From Halapricum desulfuricans (GTDB taxonomy: Archaea; Halobacteriota; Halobacteria; Halobacteriales; Haloarculaceae): a stretch of DNA of 64,000 nucleotides. Below, in pieces: positions 1-8,236 of this stretch (its first letter is position 1; every line of letters begins with the position of its first letter). The notes under the pieces were generated by a model that was given only the letters and a program-made list of their open reading frames with translations, did no database searches and was not told the origin of the DNA. The DNA is taken from the NCBI RefSeq assembly GCF_017094465.1, contig NZ_CP064791.1:2294001-2358000 (forward strand), given 5' to 3'. The position numbers and the translations under genes are program-made.

Positions 1-88
1 GTCCGATCGTCGCGCTGGCGAGGACGGCAGCGACTAACGCCGCCAGCAAGAGCCCCGACCAGACGGCGACTCGGTATCGGATCCGCAT
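1..88 (-). CDS. btuC: BtuC-type (FecCD family) corrinoid ABC permease, N-terminal fragment
   Basis: Only the first 29 codons lie in the window; the gene continues past base 1. The peptide starts with a short basic head (MRIRYRVAVW) and runs straight into a hydrophobic, alanine- and leucine-rich first membrane helix, as in FecCD-family permeases. It is divergent from the substrate-binding protein gene at 150, the usual btuF/btuC arrangement in haloarchaea. The permease would carry corrinoid across the cytoplasmic membrane. Assignment rests on the start of one membrane helix plus context, so another FecCD permease is possible. Confidence 0.6.
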   Translation of the reverse strand, partial: MRIRYRVAVWSGLLLAALVAAVLASATIG

Positions 89-112
89 CTACTCCAAGTC
101 CATTTGCTTTAG

Positions 113-124
113 ATAAATATTTAT
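113..124. promoter_or_regulatory. Palindromic AT element, probable shared TATA region of the btuC/btuF divergent promoters
   Basis: ATAAATATTTAT is a perfect 12-base palindrome in otherwise GC-rich DNA. Its centre (118/119) lies about 29 bases from the btuF start and 30 bases from the btuC start. That fits a single TATA-like element serving two leaderless transcripts in opposite directions. Function is inferred from spacing. Confidence 0.5.
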
Positions 125-149
125 TGGACTGTCCGCAACGAGCGAGGTG

Positions 150-1262
150 ATGACGCGATCACGACTCGCGGTCGTCGCGATGGCGCTACTGTTGGTCGTC
201 TCGACCGGCGCCGTCGGGGCGGTCGCACCGACCCAATCAGTCGAATCAGCGGACGGAGCACAGGCACACGGCGCGTCGATCGCGCCGGAGATGGATCACG
301 GACAGGTCCTGCAGGCACAGCAGTCGAGTTGTTCGTTCCCGGTCGAGGTGACCGACGCGACCGGCGAGACGGTCACCGTCGAGGAGGAACCCGACCGAGT
401 GGTCGCGCTGGGTGCGAGCGTCGCCCAGACGATGTGGGCGATCGACGCCGAATCGAAGGTCGTCGGGTTGCCGACCGGGTACACGACGGCGTATCTGAAC
501 GGCTCGCAGAACCGGACGAACGTCCTCGGGACGAGCATGAACCCAATCGTCGAGAATATCGTCGATCTCGATCCCGATGTGGTGCTGGCGGCGAACATCA
601 TCGACGAGGACGACGTCGAAACGCTCAGGGAGAACGGGTTGACAGTCGTCTACTTCGAGGAAGCGGGCTCCCTGGACGACGTGAGCGAGAAGACACGACT
701 GACGGGCGAACTCGTCGGCTCGTGTGAAGACGCCGACGCGGTGGCCGACGAGATGGAATCGACGATCGAGTCGATCCGCGAGAGCGCCGACGACGGGGAG
801 AACCCGACTGTCTACTACGCGATGGGCGGGGGCTACACGGCCGGTCCGGACACGTTCATCGGCGACGTGATCGCGACCGCGGGCGGGGACAACGTCGCGG
901 CCGCGGCGGACATTCAGACGTACGGCGAGATCAGCGAGGAAGTGATCGCACAGGAGAACCCCGACTGGATCGTCATGCCGGAGGGACGGCAACTCCGGAC
1001 GAGTGCCGCGATCAACGCCACGACGGCCGTCCGGAACGACCAGATCATCAGGGTGAACGCGAACTTCATCAGTCAGCCCGGACCGCGCGTGACTGAGCCG
1101 TTTCAGGATCTCTCGGCGGCGTTTAACCCCGAAAACGCCCCCAGTTCGACGACAGACACACCGGGGACGACCGAGGCCGGCGACGGCTTCGGTCCCGGCT
1201 TCGGACCGGTCGCAGCACTGGTCGCGATCGTCAGCGCCGGACTGCTCGCGCGTCGCCCCTGA
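150..1262 (+). CDS. btuF: PGF-CTERM-anchored corrinoid ABC transporter substrate-binding protein
   Basis: Extracellular binding protein of the periplasmic-binding-protein family used by BtuF and siderophore systems. Residues 1-28 form a Sec signal peptide; the mature part has the family's opening (VEVTDATGETVTV, then RVVALGASVAQTMWAI) and the DLDPDVVLAAN stretch. The C-terminus is Thr-rich and then PGF followed by a hydrophobic segment and arginine, an archaeosortase (ArtA) sorting signal that anchors the protein to lipid. A GTG codon lies directly upstream at 147; ATG 150 was preferred. It heads a cluster of cobalamin salvage genes and is divergent from the permease, which favours corrinoid over iron-chelate as ligand. 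Confidence 0.85.
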   Translation: MTRSRLAVVAMALLLVVSTGAVGAVAPTQSVESADGAQAHGASIAPEMDHGQVLQAQQSSCSFPVEVTDATGETVTVEEEPDRVVALGASVAQTMWAIDAESKVVGLPTGYTTAYLNGSQNRTNVLGTSMNPIVENIVDLDPDVVLAANIIDEDDVETLRENGLTVVYFEEAGSLDDVSEKTRLTGELVGSCEDADAVADEMESTIESIRESADDGENPTVYYAMGGGYTAGPDTFIGDVIATAGGDNVAAAADIQTYGEISEEVIAQENPDWIVMPEGRQLRTSAAINATTAVRNDQIIRVNANFISQPGPRVTEPFQDLSAAFNPENAPSSTTDTPGTTEAGDGFGPGFGPVAALVAIVSAGLLARRP

Positions 1263-1263
1263 G

Positions 1264-1890
1264 ATGCACGCGGGGTCGCACGACGCAGTCTCGTTCGATT
1301 GCTTCGGGACGCTGCTATCGGTCGATCAGCCGGACGATCCGGCCGCCGCGATCGCCGAGTCGCTGGCGAGTCGCGGGATCGAGCGACCGGACGACTGGGA
1401 GCGCGCCTACGCGACGCCACACCAATCTGTCGAACCCGGCCGCGAACAGTCGCTGGTGGCCCACGTCAGTGCGGCGCTTTCGAGTCGCGGGATCGATCCC
1501 CCGGATTCGGCCGTGCGTGACGCCGTACTGGCGGCGTTCGAGTCGCCCGTCCGGACGCGTGACGGCGCAGGCGAGGCGGTCGCGGCCGCCGAGCACGTCG
1601 GCTCGGTTGGGGTCTGCTCGAACTGCAGCGTCCCCGGACTGGTCGAACGCTCGCTGGAGCGATCGGCGCTCGGCCCCGACCGGTTCGACGCGGTCGTGAC
1701 GAGCGTCGGCTGTGGCTGGCGCAAGCCCGATCGGCGGGCGTTCGAGGCCGTCGCGGACGCGCTCGGAACCGTGCCGGCCGACCTGTTACACGTCGGTGAC
1801 GATCCGGAGACCGACTGGGCCGCGCCCGAATCGGTCCTGCTTTCCGAGCGGTCGCTGTCTGAGCTGGCCGGGCGATGGAGGGGCGACTGA
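1264..1890 (+). CDS. HAD-superfamily hydrolase of the cobalamin cluster
   Basis: Haloacid dehalogenase-like hydrolase of 208 residues. Motif I is DCFGTL near residue 11 (nucleophile Asp followed by the acid/base position occupied by Phe-Gly-Thr, as in many dehalogenase-like members). Motif II is the VCSNCS stretch, motif III the WRKPDRRAF lysine, and motif IV GDDPETD. Substrate unknown. It begins one base after btuF stops and its TGA overlaps the cbiB ATG, so it is translated with the corrinoid genes. A phosphatase step in nucleotide-loop assembly (alpha-ribazole phosphate or a similar ester) is a reasonable guess but not shown by the sequence. Confidence 0.75.
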   Translation: MHAGSHDAVSFDCFGTLLSVDQPDDPAAAIAESLASRGIERPDDWERAYATPHQSVEPGREQSLVAHVSAALSSRGIDPPDSAVRDAVLAAFESPVRTRDGAGEAVAAAEHVGSVGVCSNCSVPGLVERSLERSALGPDRFDAVVTSVGCGWRKPDRRAFEAVADALGTVPADLLHVGDDPETDWAAPESVLLSERSLSELAGRWRGD

Positions 1891-2795
1891 TGGGGGCGGC
1901 TGCCGCGCTAGCGATCGGACTGGCGGTCGGCCTCGACGGGCTCGTCGGCGAGTTACCCAACCGGCTGCACCCGGTCGCGTATCTCGGCCGACTCGTCGGA
2001 TGGACGGATCGCGAGTGGCGCCATCCCCGGCTCGTCGGCGCGCTCGCGGCCGTGACGATCCCGATTATCGCCGCCGCGATCGCCTGGGGGTTCGTCACGG
2101 GCGCTGGGCGCGTCGGCTGGATCGCCGGCGCGCTCGCGGCCGGGTTCGTCCTGTTCGTGACGACGAGCCTGCGCGCGCTCGTCGAGACTGCCCGGGACGT
2201 GATCGAGGCGACGGAAACCGACCGCGAACGGGCCCGCGAGCGGGTGCCGGCACTGATCGGTCGCGACCCCGAGGACCTGTCGCCGTCGGAGCTCCGCAGC
2301 GGTGCCGTCGAGAGCGCCGCCGAGAACCTCGCTGACGGGCTGGTCGCGCCGCTCGTAGCGTTCGTCGTCGGCGTTTCCCTGGGCGGAGTTGCGCTCGGAG
2401 CCGCGGCCGCCGGCTGGGTCAAGGGCGTCAACACGCTCGATTCGATGCTCGGGTACCGCTCGAAGCCGGTGGGCTGGGCCGGCGCCCGCCTGGACGATCT
2501 CGTGATGGCCGTGCCCGCCCGCGTGGCCGCCGTCGCGATCGCGCTCGCGGCCGGTCGGCCCGGTGCGGTCGTGGCCGCTCGCCGGTGGGCCCGCGAGCCC
2601 CTGTCGCCGAACTCGGGGTGGCCGATGGCGACGCTGGCGGTCGCGCTCGACGTGGGGCTGGTCAAGCCCGGTGCTTACGATCTCAACTCCGATGCGGCAC
2701 TGCCGGATCGCGAGCGAGGCCGACGCGGCGTACGGGTCGTCACCGGGGCGGGCGTCCTGTCGATCCTCGCGGGCGGGGTGATCGCGTGGTTGTAG
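1890..2795 (+). CDS. cbiB: Adenosylcobinamide-phosphate synthase CbiB/CobD
   Basis: Membrane enzyme that attaches the aminopropanol (phosphate) arm to adenosylcobyric acid. The 301-residue protein has the family signature near its start (GELPNRLHPVAYLGRLV), the conserved SAAENLADGLVAPL segment in the middle, VNTLDSMLGYR, and NSGWPMAT near the C-terminus, with several membrane helices. Two starts are possible: ATG 1875 and ATG 1890. The second overlaps the stop of the HAD gene (TGATG) and has a GGAGGGG ribosome site 8 bases upstream, so it was chosen. It overlaps cobS by 10 bases. Confidence 0.92.
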   Translation: MGAAAALAIGLAVGLDGLVGELPNRLHPVAYLGRLVGWTDREWRHPRLVGALAAVTIPIIAAAIAWGFVTGAGRVGWIAGALAAGFVLFVTTSLRALVETARDVIEATETDRERARERVPALIGRDPEDLSPSELRSGAVESAAENLADGLVAPLVAFVVGVSLGGVALGAAAAGWVKGVNTLDSMLGYRSKPVGWAGARLDDLVMAVPARVAAVAIALAAGRPGAVVAARRWAREPLSPNSGWPMATLAVALDVGLVKPGAYDLNSDAALPDRERGRRGVRVVTGAGVLSILAGGVIAWL

Positions 2796-3538
2796 ACGCC
2801 CTCCGCGGGGCGGTGGGCTTTCTCTCGCGGCTCCCGATCGGCCAGGACGACACCGCCTGGGAGGCGTTCCGGCACCGGCCCGCGTCGTTCCCGCTCGCGG
2901 GCTACCCCATCGGCGCGCTCGCGGCGGTCCCGCTGGCCGTCCTCTCGCCGCCGGCGACCGCCGCGGCCGCGTTCCTGGCGTGGACGTACGTCCTCACGGG
3001 GGTCGCCCACGCCGACGGGCTGACCGACCTCGGTGACGCGCTGGCGGTCCACGGCGACGCCGCGAAACGGCGGGAAGTGATGCGAGACACGACCGTCGGC
3101 GTCGGCGGCGTGCTCGCGCTGGCGATCGTGGTGCTCGCGCTGGCGCTCGGCGCGATCGGACTGACCGGGACGACTCGCGGGTGGCCCGCGATCGTGGCCG
3201 TCGTCGTGGCGAGCGAAGTGGGCGCGAAGGGGGCCGTCGCGACGCTGGTCTGTCTCGGCACGGCGACCCACGAGGGACTCGGCTCGGCGCTGACTGCAAA
3301 CGCGGGCCCCGGGTCACTGCTCGCCGTCGTCGGTGCGCTCGCCCCCGCGTTCGGCCTGGTCGCGATCACGCCGGCGGCACCGGTCGCGACGCTCGGCGCC
3401 CTGACGACCGGAGCGGTAGTCCTGTGGCTCGCCCGCTCGACGGTCGGCGGGGTCAGCGGCGACGTGCTCGGCGCGACCAACGAACTGGCGCGGGTCGTCG
3501 CGATACACGCGGGGGTGGTCGCGTGGGCACACTGGTGA
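2786..3538 (+). CDS. cobS: Adenosylcobinamide-GDP ribazoletransferase (cobalamin synthase)
   Basis: Polytopic membrane enzyme joining adenosylcobinamide-GDP to alpha-ribazole, the last step of nucleotide-loop assembly. The 250-residue product opens with a GTG start inside the end of cbiB and shows the family's N-terminus (ALRGAVGFLSRLPIG), the HADGLTDLGDALA motif near residue 75 with acidic residues that bind metal, and RREVMRDTTVGVGG shortly after. Length matches the family (about 250). The overlap with cbiB implies translational coupling. Confidence 0.92.
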   Translation: MVVDALRGAVGFLSRLPIGQDDTAWEAFRHRPASFPLAGYPIGALAAVPLAVLSPPATAAAAFLAWTYVLTGVAHADGLTDLGDALAVHGDAAKRREVMRDTTVGVGGVLALAIVVLALALGAIGLTGTTRGWPAIVAVVVASEVGAKGAVATLVCLGTATHEGLGSALTANAGPGSLLAVVGALAPAFGLVAITPAAPVATLGALTTGAVVLWLARSTVGGVSGDVLGATNELARVVAIHAGVVAWAHW

Positions 3539-3548
3539 CGGGGCGCGT

Positions 3549-3559
3549 GGAGGTGATCC
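3549..3559 (+). promoter_or_regulatory. Strong Shine-Dalgarno site of cobY
   Basis: GGAGGTGATCC is complementary to the 3' end of archaeal 16S rRNA over its whole length and lies just before a GTG codon at 3561. It fixes the cobY start at that GTG. Such strong sites are uncommon in this window, where most genes are leaderless or coupled. Confidence 0.75.
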
Positions 3560-3560
3560 C

Positions 3561-4106
3561 GTGGACGCGCTAGTGATGTGCGGGGGCCGCGGGACGCGTC
3601 TGGACGCCCCCGTCGAGAAACCGCTCTACGAGATCGGCGGCCGACCGATGGTCGATCGGGTCCTCGAGGGCGTCAGGCCGGCCGTCGGGACGACCTACGC
3701 CGTCGTCTCGCCGCACACACCCGAGACGGCCGCCCACGTCGACGCCCCGACGATCGAAACCCCGGGCGAGGGATACGTCGCTGATCTCGAACGGGCGCTT
3801 TCGACCGTCGAACAGCCGGTACTGACAGTGGCAGCCGATCTGCCGCTGCTGACTGGTTCGATCGTGGCCGGCGTCGTCGACGCCCACGAGCGGGGCTCGC
3901 TGTCGGTGTCCGTCCCGGCCGATCTGAAGCGCGACCTCGGAGTCAGCGCCGATACGACCGTCGAGAGCGAGAGCGGGGAACTCGCTCCGACCGGCCTCAA
4001 CGTCGTCGGCGACGGGCCGGAGCGGCGACTCGTGCTGGCGGACGAACGGCTGGCGGTCAACGTCAATCGACCCGGTGACGCGAGGATCGCGGAGGAGTTA
4101 CTATGA
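3561..4106 (+). CDS. cobY: Adenosylcobinamide-phosphate guanylyltransferase CobY
   Basis: Archaeal, non-orthologous replacement for the bacterial CobU guanylyltransferase. It transfers GMP to adenosylcobinamide phosphate. The 181-residue protein begins with the MobA-like nucleotide-binding loop (ALVMCGGRGTRL, then EKPLYEIGGRPM) and contains the metal-binding AADLPLLTG stretch near residue 92. GTG start with an excellent ribosome site. The last four bases overlap the start of cobT (ATGA). Confidence 0.9.
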   Translation: MDALVMCGGRGTRLDAPVEKPLYEIGGRPMVDRVLEGVRPAVGTTYAVVSPHTPETAAHVDAPTIETPGEGYVADLERALSTVEQPVLTVAADLPLLTGSIVAGVVDAHERGSLSVSVPADLKRDLGVSADTTVESESGELAPTGLNVVGDGPERRLVLADERLAVNVNRPGDARIAEELL

Positions 4107-5113
4107 CCCACGACACGAACGAACACGCGAGAGCAGCGATGGGACTGGTCGTCGGGACGACCGAGACGGCGACGATCGAGGGGATCAGCGCTGCCGGGGC
4201 AGATCCCGAAGCAATGGCACACACGCCCGCGGCCGACGCGGAGTTGATCGCCTACGGCGACGTGCTCGAAGCGCCGGCGGTGCCAGTCAGCCCGAGCGGC
4301 TGTCCGACCCCGGCGCTGGTTACCCGCGCCGTCCGGGACCTGGTCGGGTTCGACCTCGTGACGATCGACGCCGGTCTCGGCGTCGAAACGGCCGCTCCGA
4401 CGGTCTCACTCGGAGATCGGGCGGGAAACGACATCCGCAAACCGACCGCGGTCCCCGACGCGGCCTCGCTGTGGGAGCGGGGACGACGGTACGGCCGGCG
4501 GCTCCCGGCGGATCGACTCGTGCTCGCCGAGAGCGTTCCCGGCGGCACGACGACGGCGCTCGCGGTCAGCGAGGCCCTGGGCGTCGACCTGTCGGTCTCC
4601 TCGTCGCTGCCCGAGAACCCTATCGACCGCAAACGGGCGGTCGTGACCGCGGCACTCGCGACGAGCGGCTACTCGCCGGGCGAGCTGGCGGGCCAGCCAC
4701 GAGAAGCGCTGGCGGCGGTCGGCGATCCCGTGCTGGCCGTCCTCGCCGGGACTGCGGCCGGCGCGCTCGAAAGCGAGACCGACCTGCTGCTGGCCGGCGG
4801 GACCCAGCAACTCGCTGTCGTCGGTCTGCTGCGGGCGGCCGGAATAGATCAGCCGGTATCGGTCGCGACGACGCCGTTCATCGCCGAGGACCCGTCGGCG
4901 AACGTCCGGGAGGCGGCCGAGCGGCTGGGGGTGGAGGTGCTCGTGACCGACCCCGGATTCGATCGCGAGTCCGGGACCGTCTTCGAACGCTACCGCGCCG
5001 GCGAAGCCAAGGAGGGGGCCGGAATGGGCGGCGCGCTCGCGACGGCGGCCCGCGAGGACGTCTCGATGGAGCGGGTTCGAACGCGAATCGCCACACGCTA
5101 CGAACACCTATGA
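4103..5113 (+). CDS. cobT: Archaeal CobT-like nicotinate mononucleotide-dependent phosphoribosyltransferase
   Basis: The 336-residue protein belongs to the archaeal CobT-like family (TIGR00303 type). It is expected to activate the lower-ligand base as alpha-ribazole phosphate for CobS. Supporting segments are the Gly-rich SVPGGTTTALAVSEALG around residue 143-160, a LLAGGTQQLAVVGLL stretch near 231-245 and GAGMGGALATA near the C-terminus. It is coupled to cobY by a 4-base overlap and sits between CobY and CobD genes, supporting a nucleotide-loop role. Confidence 0.85.
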   Translation: MTHDTNEHARAAMGLVVGTTETATIEGISAAGADPEAMAHTPAADAELIAYGDVLEAPAVPVSPSGCPTPALVTRAVRDLVGFDLVTIDAGLGVETAAPTVSLGDRAGNDIRKPTAVPDAASLWERGRRYGRRLPADRLVLAESVPGGTTTALAVSEALGVDLSVSSSLPENPIDRKRAVVTAALATSGYSPGELAGQPREALAAVGDPVLAVLAGTAAGALESETDLLLAGGTQQLAVVGLLRAAGIDQPVSVATTPFIAEDPSANVREAAERLGVEVLVTDPGFDRESGTVFERYRAGEAKEGAGMGGALATAAREDVSMERVRTRIATRYEHL

Positions 5114-5132
5114 TCAGAGCACGGACACGAGT

Positions 5133-6143
5133 ATGAACCGAGAGACAGCACACGGCGTCGGGCCGGTCACCCACGGGAGCAGCGACGATCCGGACCTGCT
5201 GGATTTCAGCGCGAACACGAACCCGCGGACGCCACCCGGCGTCGACGAGGCCTACGAGACAGCACTGAACGCAGCGACGTCGTACCCCCCGGAACCGCCG
5301 AGCGAGTACCGCGAGGCCGCCGCGGCGTACGTCGGCGTCGCGCCCGAAGCGGTCATCCCGACTCCGGGCGGGCTGGCCGCGATCAGGATGGCGATCGGGC
5401 TGGCCGTCGAGCCCGGGGACAGCGCACTCGTTCCGGCCCCGAGTTTCGGCGAGTACGCCCGGGAAGTCCGACTGCAGGGCGGGACGCCGGCGTTCGTCCC
5501 GCCGGCGGAGATCACCGAATCGGATCCGGGCGATTACGCGCTGGCGGTCGTCTGCAACCCGAACAACCCGACGGGCGAGGCGATCGACCACGGAGCGCTG
5601 CGCGCGTTCGCCCGGCGGTGTCGCGAGGGCGACACGCCGTTGCTCGTCGACGAGGCGTTTCTGGGATACACCGACCGCCCGTCGATGGCCGGCACCGAGG
5701 GCGTCGTCGTCGCGCGATCGCTGACGAAGCTGTTCGGACTGCCGGGGATCAGGGCCGGCTTCGCCGTCGCGACCGGCTCGTTCGGCGACGCGATGGAAAA
5801 CGCCAGACGCCCGTGGAACCTGGGTGCGCCGGCGCTGGCCGTTGGAAGCCACGCGATGAGACAGACGGCGTTCGTCGAGGCGACGCGAACGCGAGTCGAG
5901 CGCGAGCGTCGGCGGATGCGCGAGACGCTGGACGGTCGGTTCGACGTGCGCGAGTCGGCGACGCCGTTCCTGTTGCTCGACGTGGGTGACCGACCGGTCG
6001 GCCCGCTCGTCGCCGCGGTGCGCGAACGGGGCATCGCCGTCCGGGACGCCACCACGTTCCGGGGGCTGGATTCCCACATCCGGGTCGCCGTCCGCGAGCC
6101 CGAGGAAAACGACCGGCTGCTGGAGGTCCTGCTGGATGTTTGA
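5133..6143 (+). CDS. cobD: CobD/CobC-type threonine-phosphate decarboxylase (PLP enzyme)
   Basis: Fold-type I PLP enzyme of 336 residues that would make the aminopropanol phosphate arm used by CbiB. It starts with the family's HG and DFSANTNPRTPP segments, has the cofactor-binding CNPNNPTGE motif near residue 131, VDEAFLGY near 170 and the Schiff-base lysine in SLTKLFGLPGIRAGF near 190-204. A histidinol-phosphate aminotransferase function is the main alternative on sequence alone, but the gene is embedded in the cobalamin cluster and overlaps cbiZ by 8 bases. Confidence 0.87.
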   Translation: MNRETAHGVGPVTHGSSDDPDLLDFSANTNPRTPPGVDEAYETALNAATSYPPEPPSEYREAAAAYVGVAPEAVIPTPGGLAAIRMAIGLAVEPGDSALVPAPSFGEYAREVRLQGGTPAFVPPAEITESDPGDYALAVVCNPNNPTGEAIDHGALRAFARRCREGDTPLLVDEAFLGYTDRPSMAGTEGVVVARSLTKLFGLPGIRAGFAVATGSFGDAMENARRPWNLGAPALAVGSHAMRQTAFVEATRTRVERERRRMRETLDGRFDVRESATPFLLLDVGDRPVGPLVAAVRERGIAVRDATTFRGLDSHIRVAVREPEENDRLLEVLLDV

Positions 6144-6846
6144 AACGACAATCCGAGAGGGAGTGTTGCAGCTCTCCCGGCCGGGGACGCGCTGGCTCTC
6201 GACTGGCTGGGACGGCGGCCGCTCGCACGGTAAGGCGGCCTACAACGTGACCGTCCCCAGCGGCTGGGAGCGGACTGACCTCGAACGCTACGCGACCGAT
6301 CGGCTGGAATCGGCCGGCTTCGACGCTGACGGTCCCGTCCTGCTGACCGGCGTCTCCCAGGAACACGCGCGGTTCGCCCGACACGGACCGGTCGTCGCGG
6401 TGGCCACTGTCGGGCTCTCGAACCCGGCGGCGCTGGCGGTCGATCCGGACGACGAACCGGCCGACAGTGACGCGACGACAGAGCGTGGTCGCGCGCCGAC
6501 GGGGACCTGCAACCTCTTCGTGGGGACGACCCGGGATCTGGCAGCCGGAGCGCTGGCGAACGTCCTGACCGTCGCGGCGGAGGCGAAGGCGGCGACGCTC
6601 CTGTCGGCAGTCGGATTCACGGGGACGACGAGCGACGCCGTCGTCGCGGCGTGCGATCCGGCGGGTGAGCCGGCGGCGTTCTCCGGCAGCGCGACGCCCG
6701 TGGGTGACGCCGTCCGAGCCTGCGTCCGGGACGCCCTGACAGCTAGCCTCGAGTCGCGGTACGCCGACGGATCCCCGCCGGCGAGCGTCGCCGACGCCGA
6801 CCACGGAATCGTCACGACGACGACAGCGGAGGTAGACAAACTATGA
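6136..6846 (+). CDS. cbiZ: Adenosylcobinamide amidohydrolase CbiZ
   Basis: Salvage enzyme that removes the aminopropanol arm (or pseudo-nucleotide loop) from incomplete corrinoids to give adenosylcobyric acid, the CbiB substrate. The 236-residue product has family features: LSTGWDGGRSHGKAAYNV near residue 25-42, VLLTGVSQEHARF near 74-86, ATVGLSNPAA, and TCNLFVG near 130. The start lies inside the end of cobD. The stop overlaps the cobA start (ATGA). Presence of CbiZ shows the cluster handles imported, not de novo, corrinoids. Confidence 0.88.
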   Translation: MFETTIREGVLQLSRPGTRWLSTGWDGGRSHGKAAYNVTVPSGWERTDLERYATDRLESAGFDADGPVLLTGVSQEHARFARHGPVVAVATVGLSNPAALAVDPDDEPADSDATTERGRAPTGTCNLFVGTTRDLAAGALANVLTVAAEAKAATLLSAVGFTGTTSDAVVAACDPAGEPAAFSGSATPVGDAVRACVRDALTASLESRYADGSPPASVADADHGIVTTTTAEVDKL

Positions 6847-7415
6847 CAGACAACGGCCGAGGGGACCACGCACAGCAATCGGAAACGCCGGGGCAGGGCG
6901 TCATACGGTCGGTTGTACCGATTTACCGGTCGATCGCCTCCCGGCTCCGATCGATCCGGAACAGACGTACAACCGACCGTATCAGGCCCGTCGCGGAGCC
7001 GATCGAGGCAGCTGCACCCGAGGAATTCGGCCGCGTCCAGGCCTGGTACGGCGACGGGAAAGGCAAGACGACGGCCGCGCTCGGGATGGGGCTGCGGGCG
7101 GCCGGTCACGGCTACCGCGTCCACGTCCTGCAGTTCATGAAGGGCGGGGCCGACAGCGTCGAGGCCGCCCGCGGCGAGTACAACGCCATCGCACGGCTGC
7201 CGGGCATCACCTACGAGAACAGCGGTCACTACGGCTGGCACGGGCTGCTCGACGGCTCCAGCGACGACGAACACGCCGCCACGGCCCGGGCGGCCTTCGA
7301 GCGCGCCCGCGAGCTCGTCGACGCCGCGAGCGAGGCGGATCTGTCCTCGCCACTGCAACTGGACGGCGAACCCGACGCGGGCGTCCGGGGCAGCGTACGT
7401 ATTCACACGCAGTGA
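6843..7415 (+). pseudogene. cobA: cobA corrinoid adenosyltransferase, 3'-truncated and carrying an in-frame palindromic element
   Basis: CobA/BtuR-type cob(I)yrinic acid a,c-diamide adenosyltransferase. The P-loop (YGDGKGKTTAALGMG) begins near residue 69, followed by VHVLQFMKGGADSVE and YENSGHYGWHGL, all typical of the haloarchaeal enzyme. Native sequence ends at about residue 181; the last nine residues are read out of frame from an FG-GAP gene, so the C-terminal part with the conserved VLDE region is missing. Residues 20-48 are encoded by an 84-bp palindromic element (28 codons, so frame is kept) inside the variable N-terminal tail. The truncation should inactivate the enzyme. Either a genomic deletion or an assembly join could explain it. 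Confidence 0.85.
6901..6984. repeat. 84-bp palindromic element, copy 1 (inside cobA)
   Basis: Starts TCATACGGTCGGTTGTAC and ends with GTACAACCGACCGTATCA, so the 18-base terminal inverted repeats differ at one position only. Nearly the same sequence occurs at 42882-42966. Being 84 bp long, it adds exactly 28 codons and leaves the cobA frame open. No transposase is encoded. Confidence 0.88.
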
Positions 7416-7752
7416 CGGCACCTGGAGCCAGCAAGCCAAACTCACCGCCAACCGCGGCGATGGTGACGACAAATTTGGGAGTTCAATCGCACTGGCAGGA
7501 GACACTGCCCTGATTGGATCCGAGGGTGACGAAGAGCCAGACTGGGATAACGCCGGATCGGCATACGTCTTCACCCGCAGTGACGGCGCCTGGAGCCAGC
7601 AAGCCAAACTCACTGCGTACGACAGTGATGAAGGCGACTACTTTGGCAACGCGGTGGAGCTGGCAGCCGATACTACATTGATTGGGGCCGAGCGCGATAA
7701 TGATCCAAATGGAGAGAATGGCGGATCGGCGTATATATTCGATATCAAATAG
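7390..7752 (+). pseudogene. FG-GAP repeat protein, 3' fragment without start
   Basis: An open frame of about 120 codons with no start codon of its own begins at the cobA breakpoint and ends at TAG 7750-7752. It encodes two similar FG-GAP (beta-propeller type) repeats: AYVFTRSDGTWSQQAKLTA, then a DDKFGSSIALAGDTALIG segment, then again AYVFTRSDGAWSQQAKLTA with DYFGNAVELAADTTLIGAE, and a final SAYIFDIK. Such proteins are large, exported surface or adhesion-like proteins in haloarchaea. Only the end is left. The frame differs from that of cobA, so no fusion protein forms. Confidence 0.85.
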
Positions 7753-7957
7753 CCCTCGAAATTCGGCGATATACTGAGCCCTGTCCTGGCGAGGAAAGAC
7801 GCAAGACTGTCAAAGGGTCGGCTATGGTCTGAACGCGTTCGATACGTGATGACGAAGACGGGGCCATTAACGCTCGAATAGCCCCGAGAACTGAGAGGGA
7901 AACAGCGCACTCGCCCGACCAGTAAGGCGTTTACGTCCGGCCCGCCCACCAGAAGAT

Positions 7958-8236
7958 ATGGTCGAGAACGTCATCTGGCCCGCGGCCCTCGACGCGACCC
8001 GGACCCGCAACGAGGGGCGCCGGGTCGCCGAGGACCTGGCCGTCCCGGAGCCGACGGTCGAGGAGATCGCCAAGTCCGTCCAGCAGGTGGGCTACGACGC
8101 CCGGATCGAACGCGAAAAGACCTACCCGCGGGAGTACGAACCGCGCGGGCGGGTCGTCGTCACGAACGCCGACGACGCGAGCAAGAGCGATCTCCTGGGG
8201 GCCGTCGCGGCCTACCTCCAGGTGCTTCGGGACTGA
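7958..8236 (+). CDS. srp19: Signal recognition particle protein SRP19
   Basis: RNA-binding subunit that clamps SRP RNA helices 6 and 8 and promotes SRP54 binding, acting in co-translational targeting. The 92-residue protein has the family pattern: [19 protein letters not shown] at the N-terminus (basic and Arg-rich RNA contact), a central [11 protein letters not shown] helix and the [12 protein letters not shown] strand near residue 60-72. Its last base overlaps the start of gar1 (TGATG), a pairing seen in other haloarchaea. No SRP RNA was recognised in the 205 bases upstream. Confidence 0.92.
   Translation: MVENVIWPAALDATRTRNEGRRVAEDLAVPEPTVEEIAKSVQQVGYDARIEREKTYPREYEPRGRVVVTNADDASKSDLLGAVAAYLQVLRD

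Noticed and set aside
7841-7895. Possible box C/D sRNA (GTGATGA followed by CTGA)
   Set aside because: No C' and D' boxes and no terminal stem; GTGATGA/CTGA are short and frequent in GC-rich DNA.
7753-7957. SRP RNA gene upstream of srp19
   Set aside because: The gap is only 205 bases and lacks the conserved helix 8 motif with GGAAGG...AGCA.
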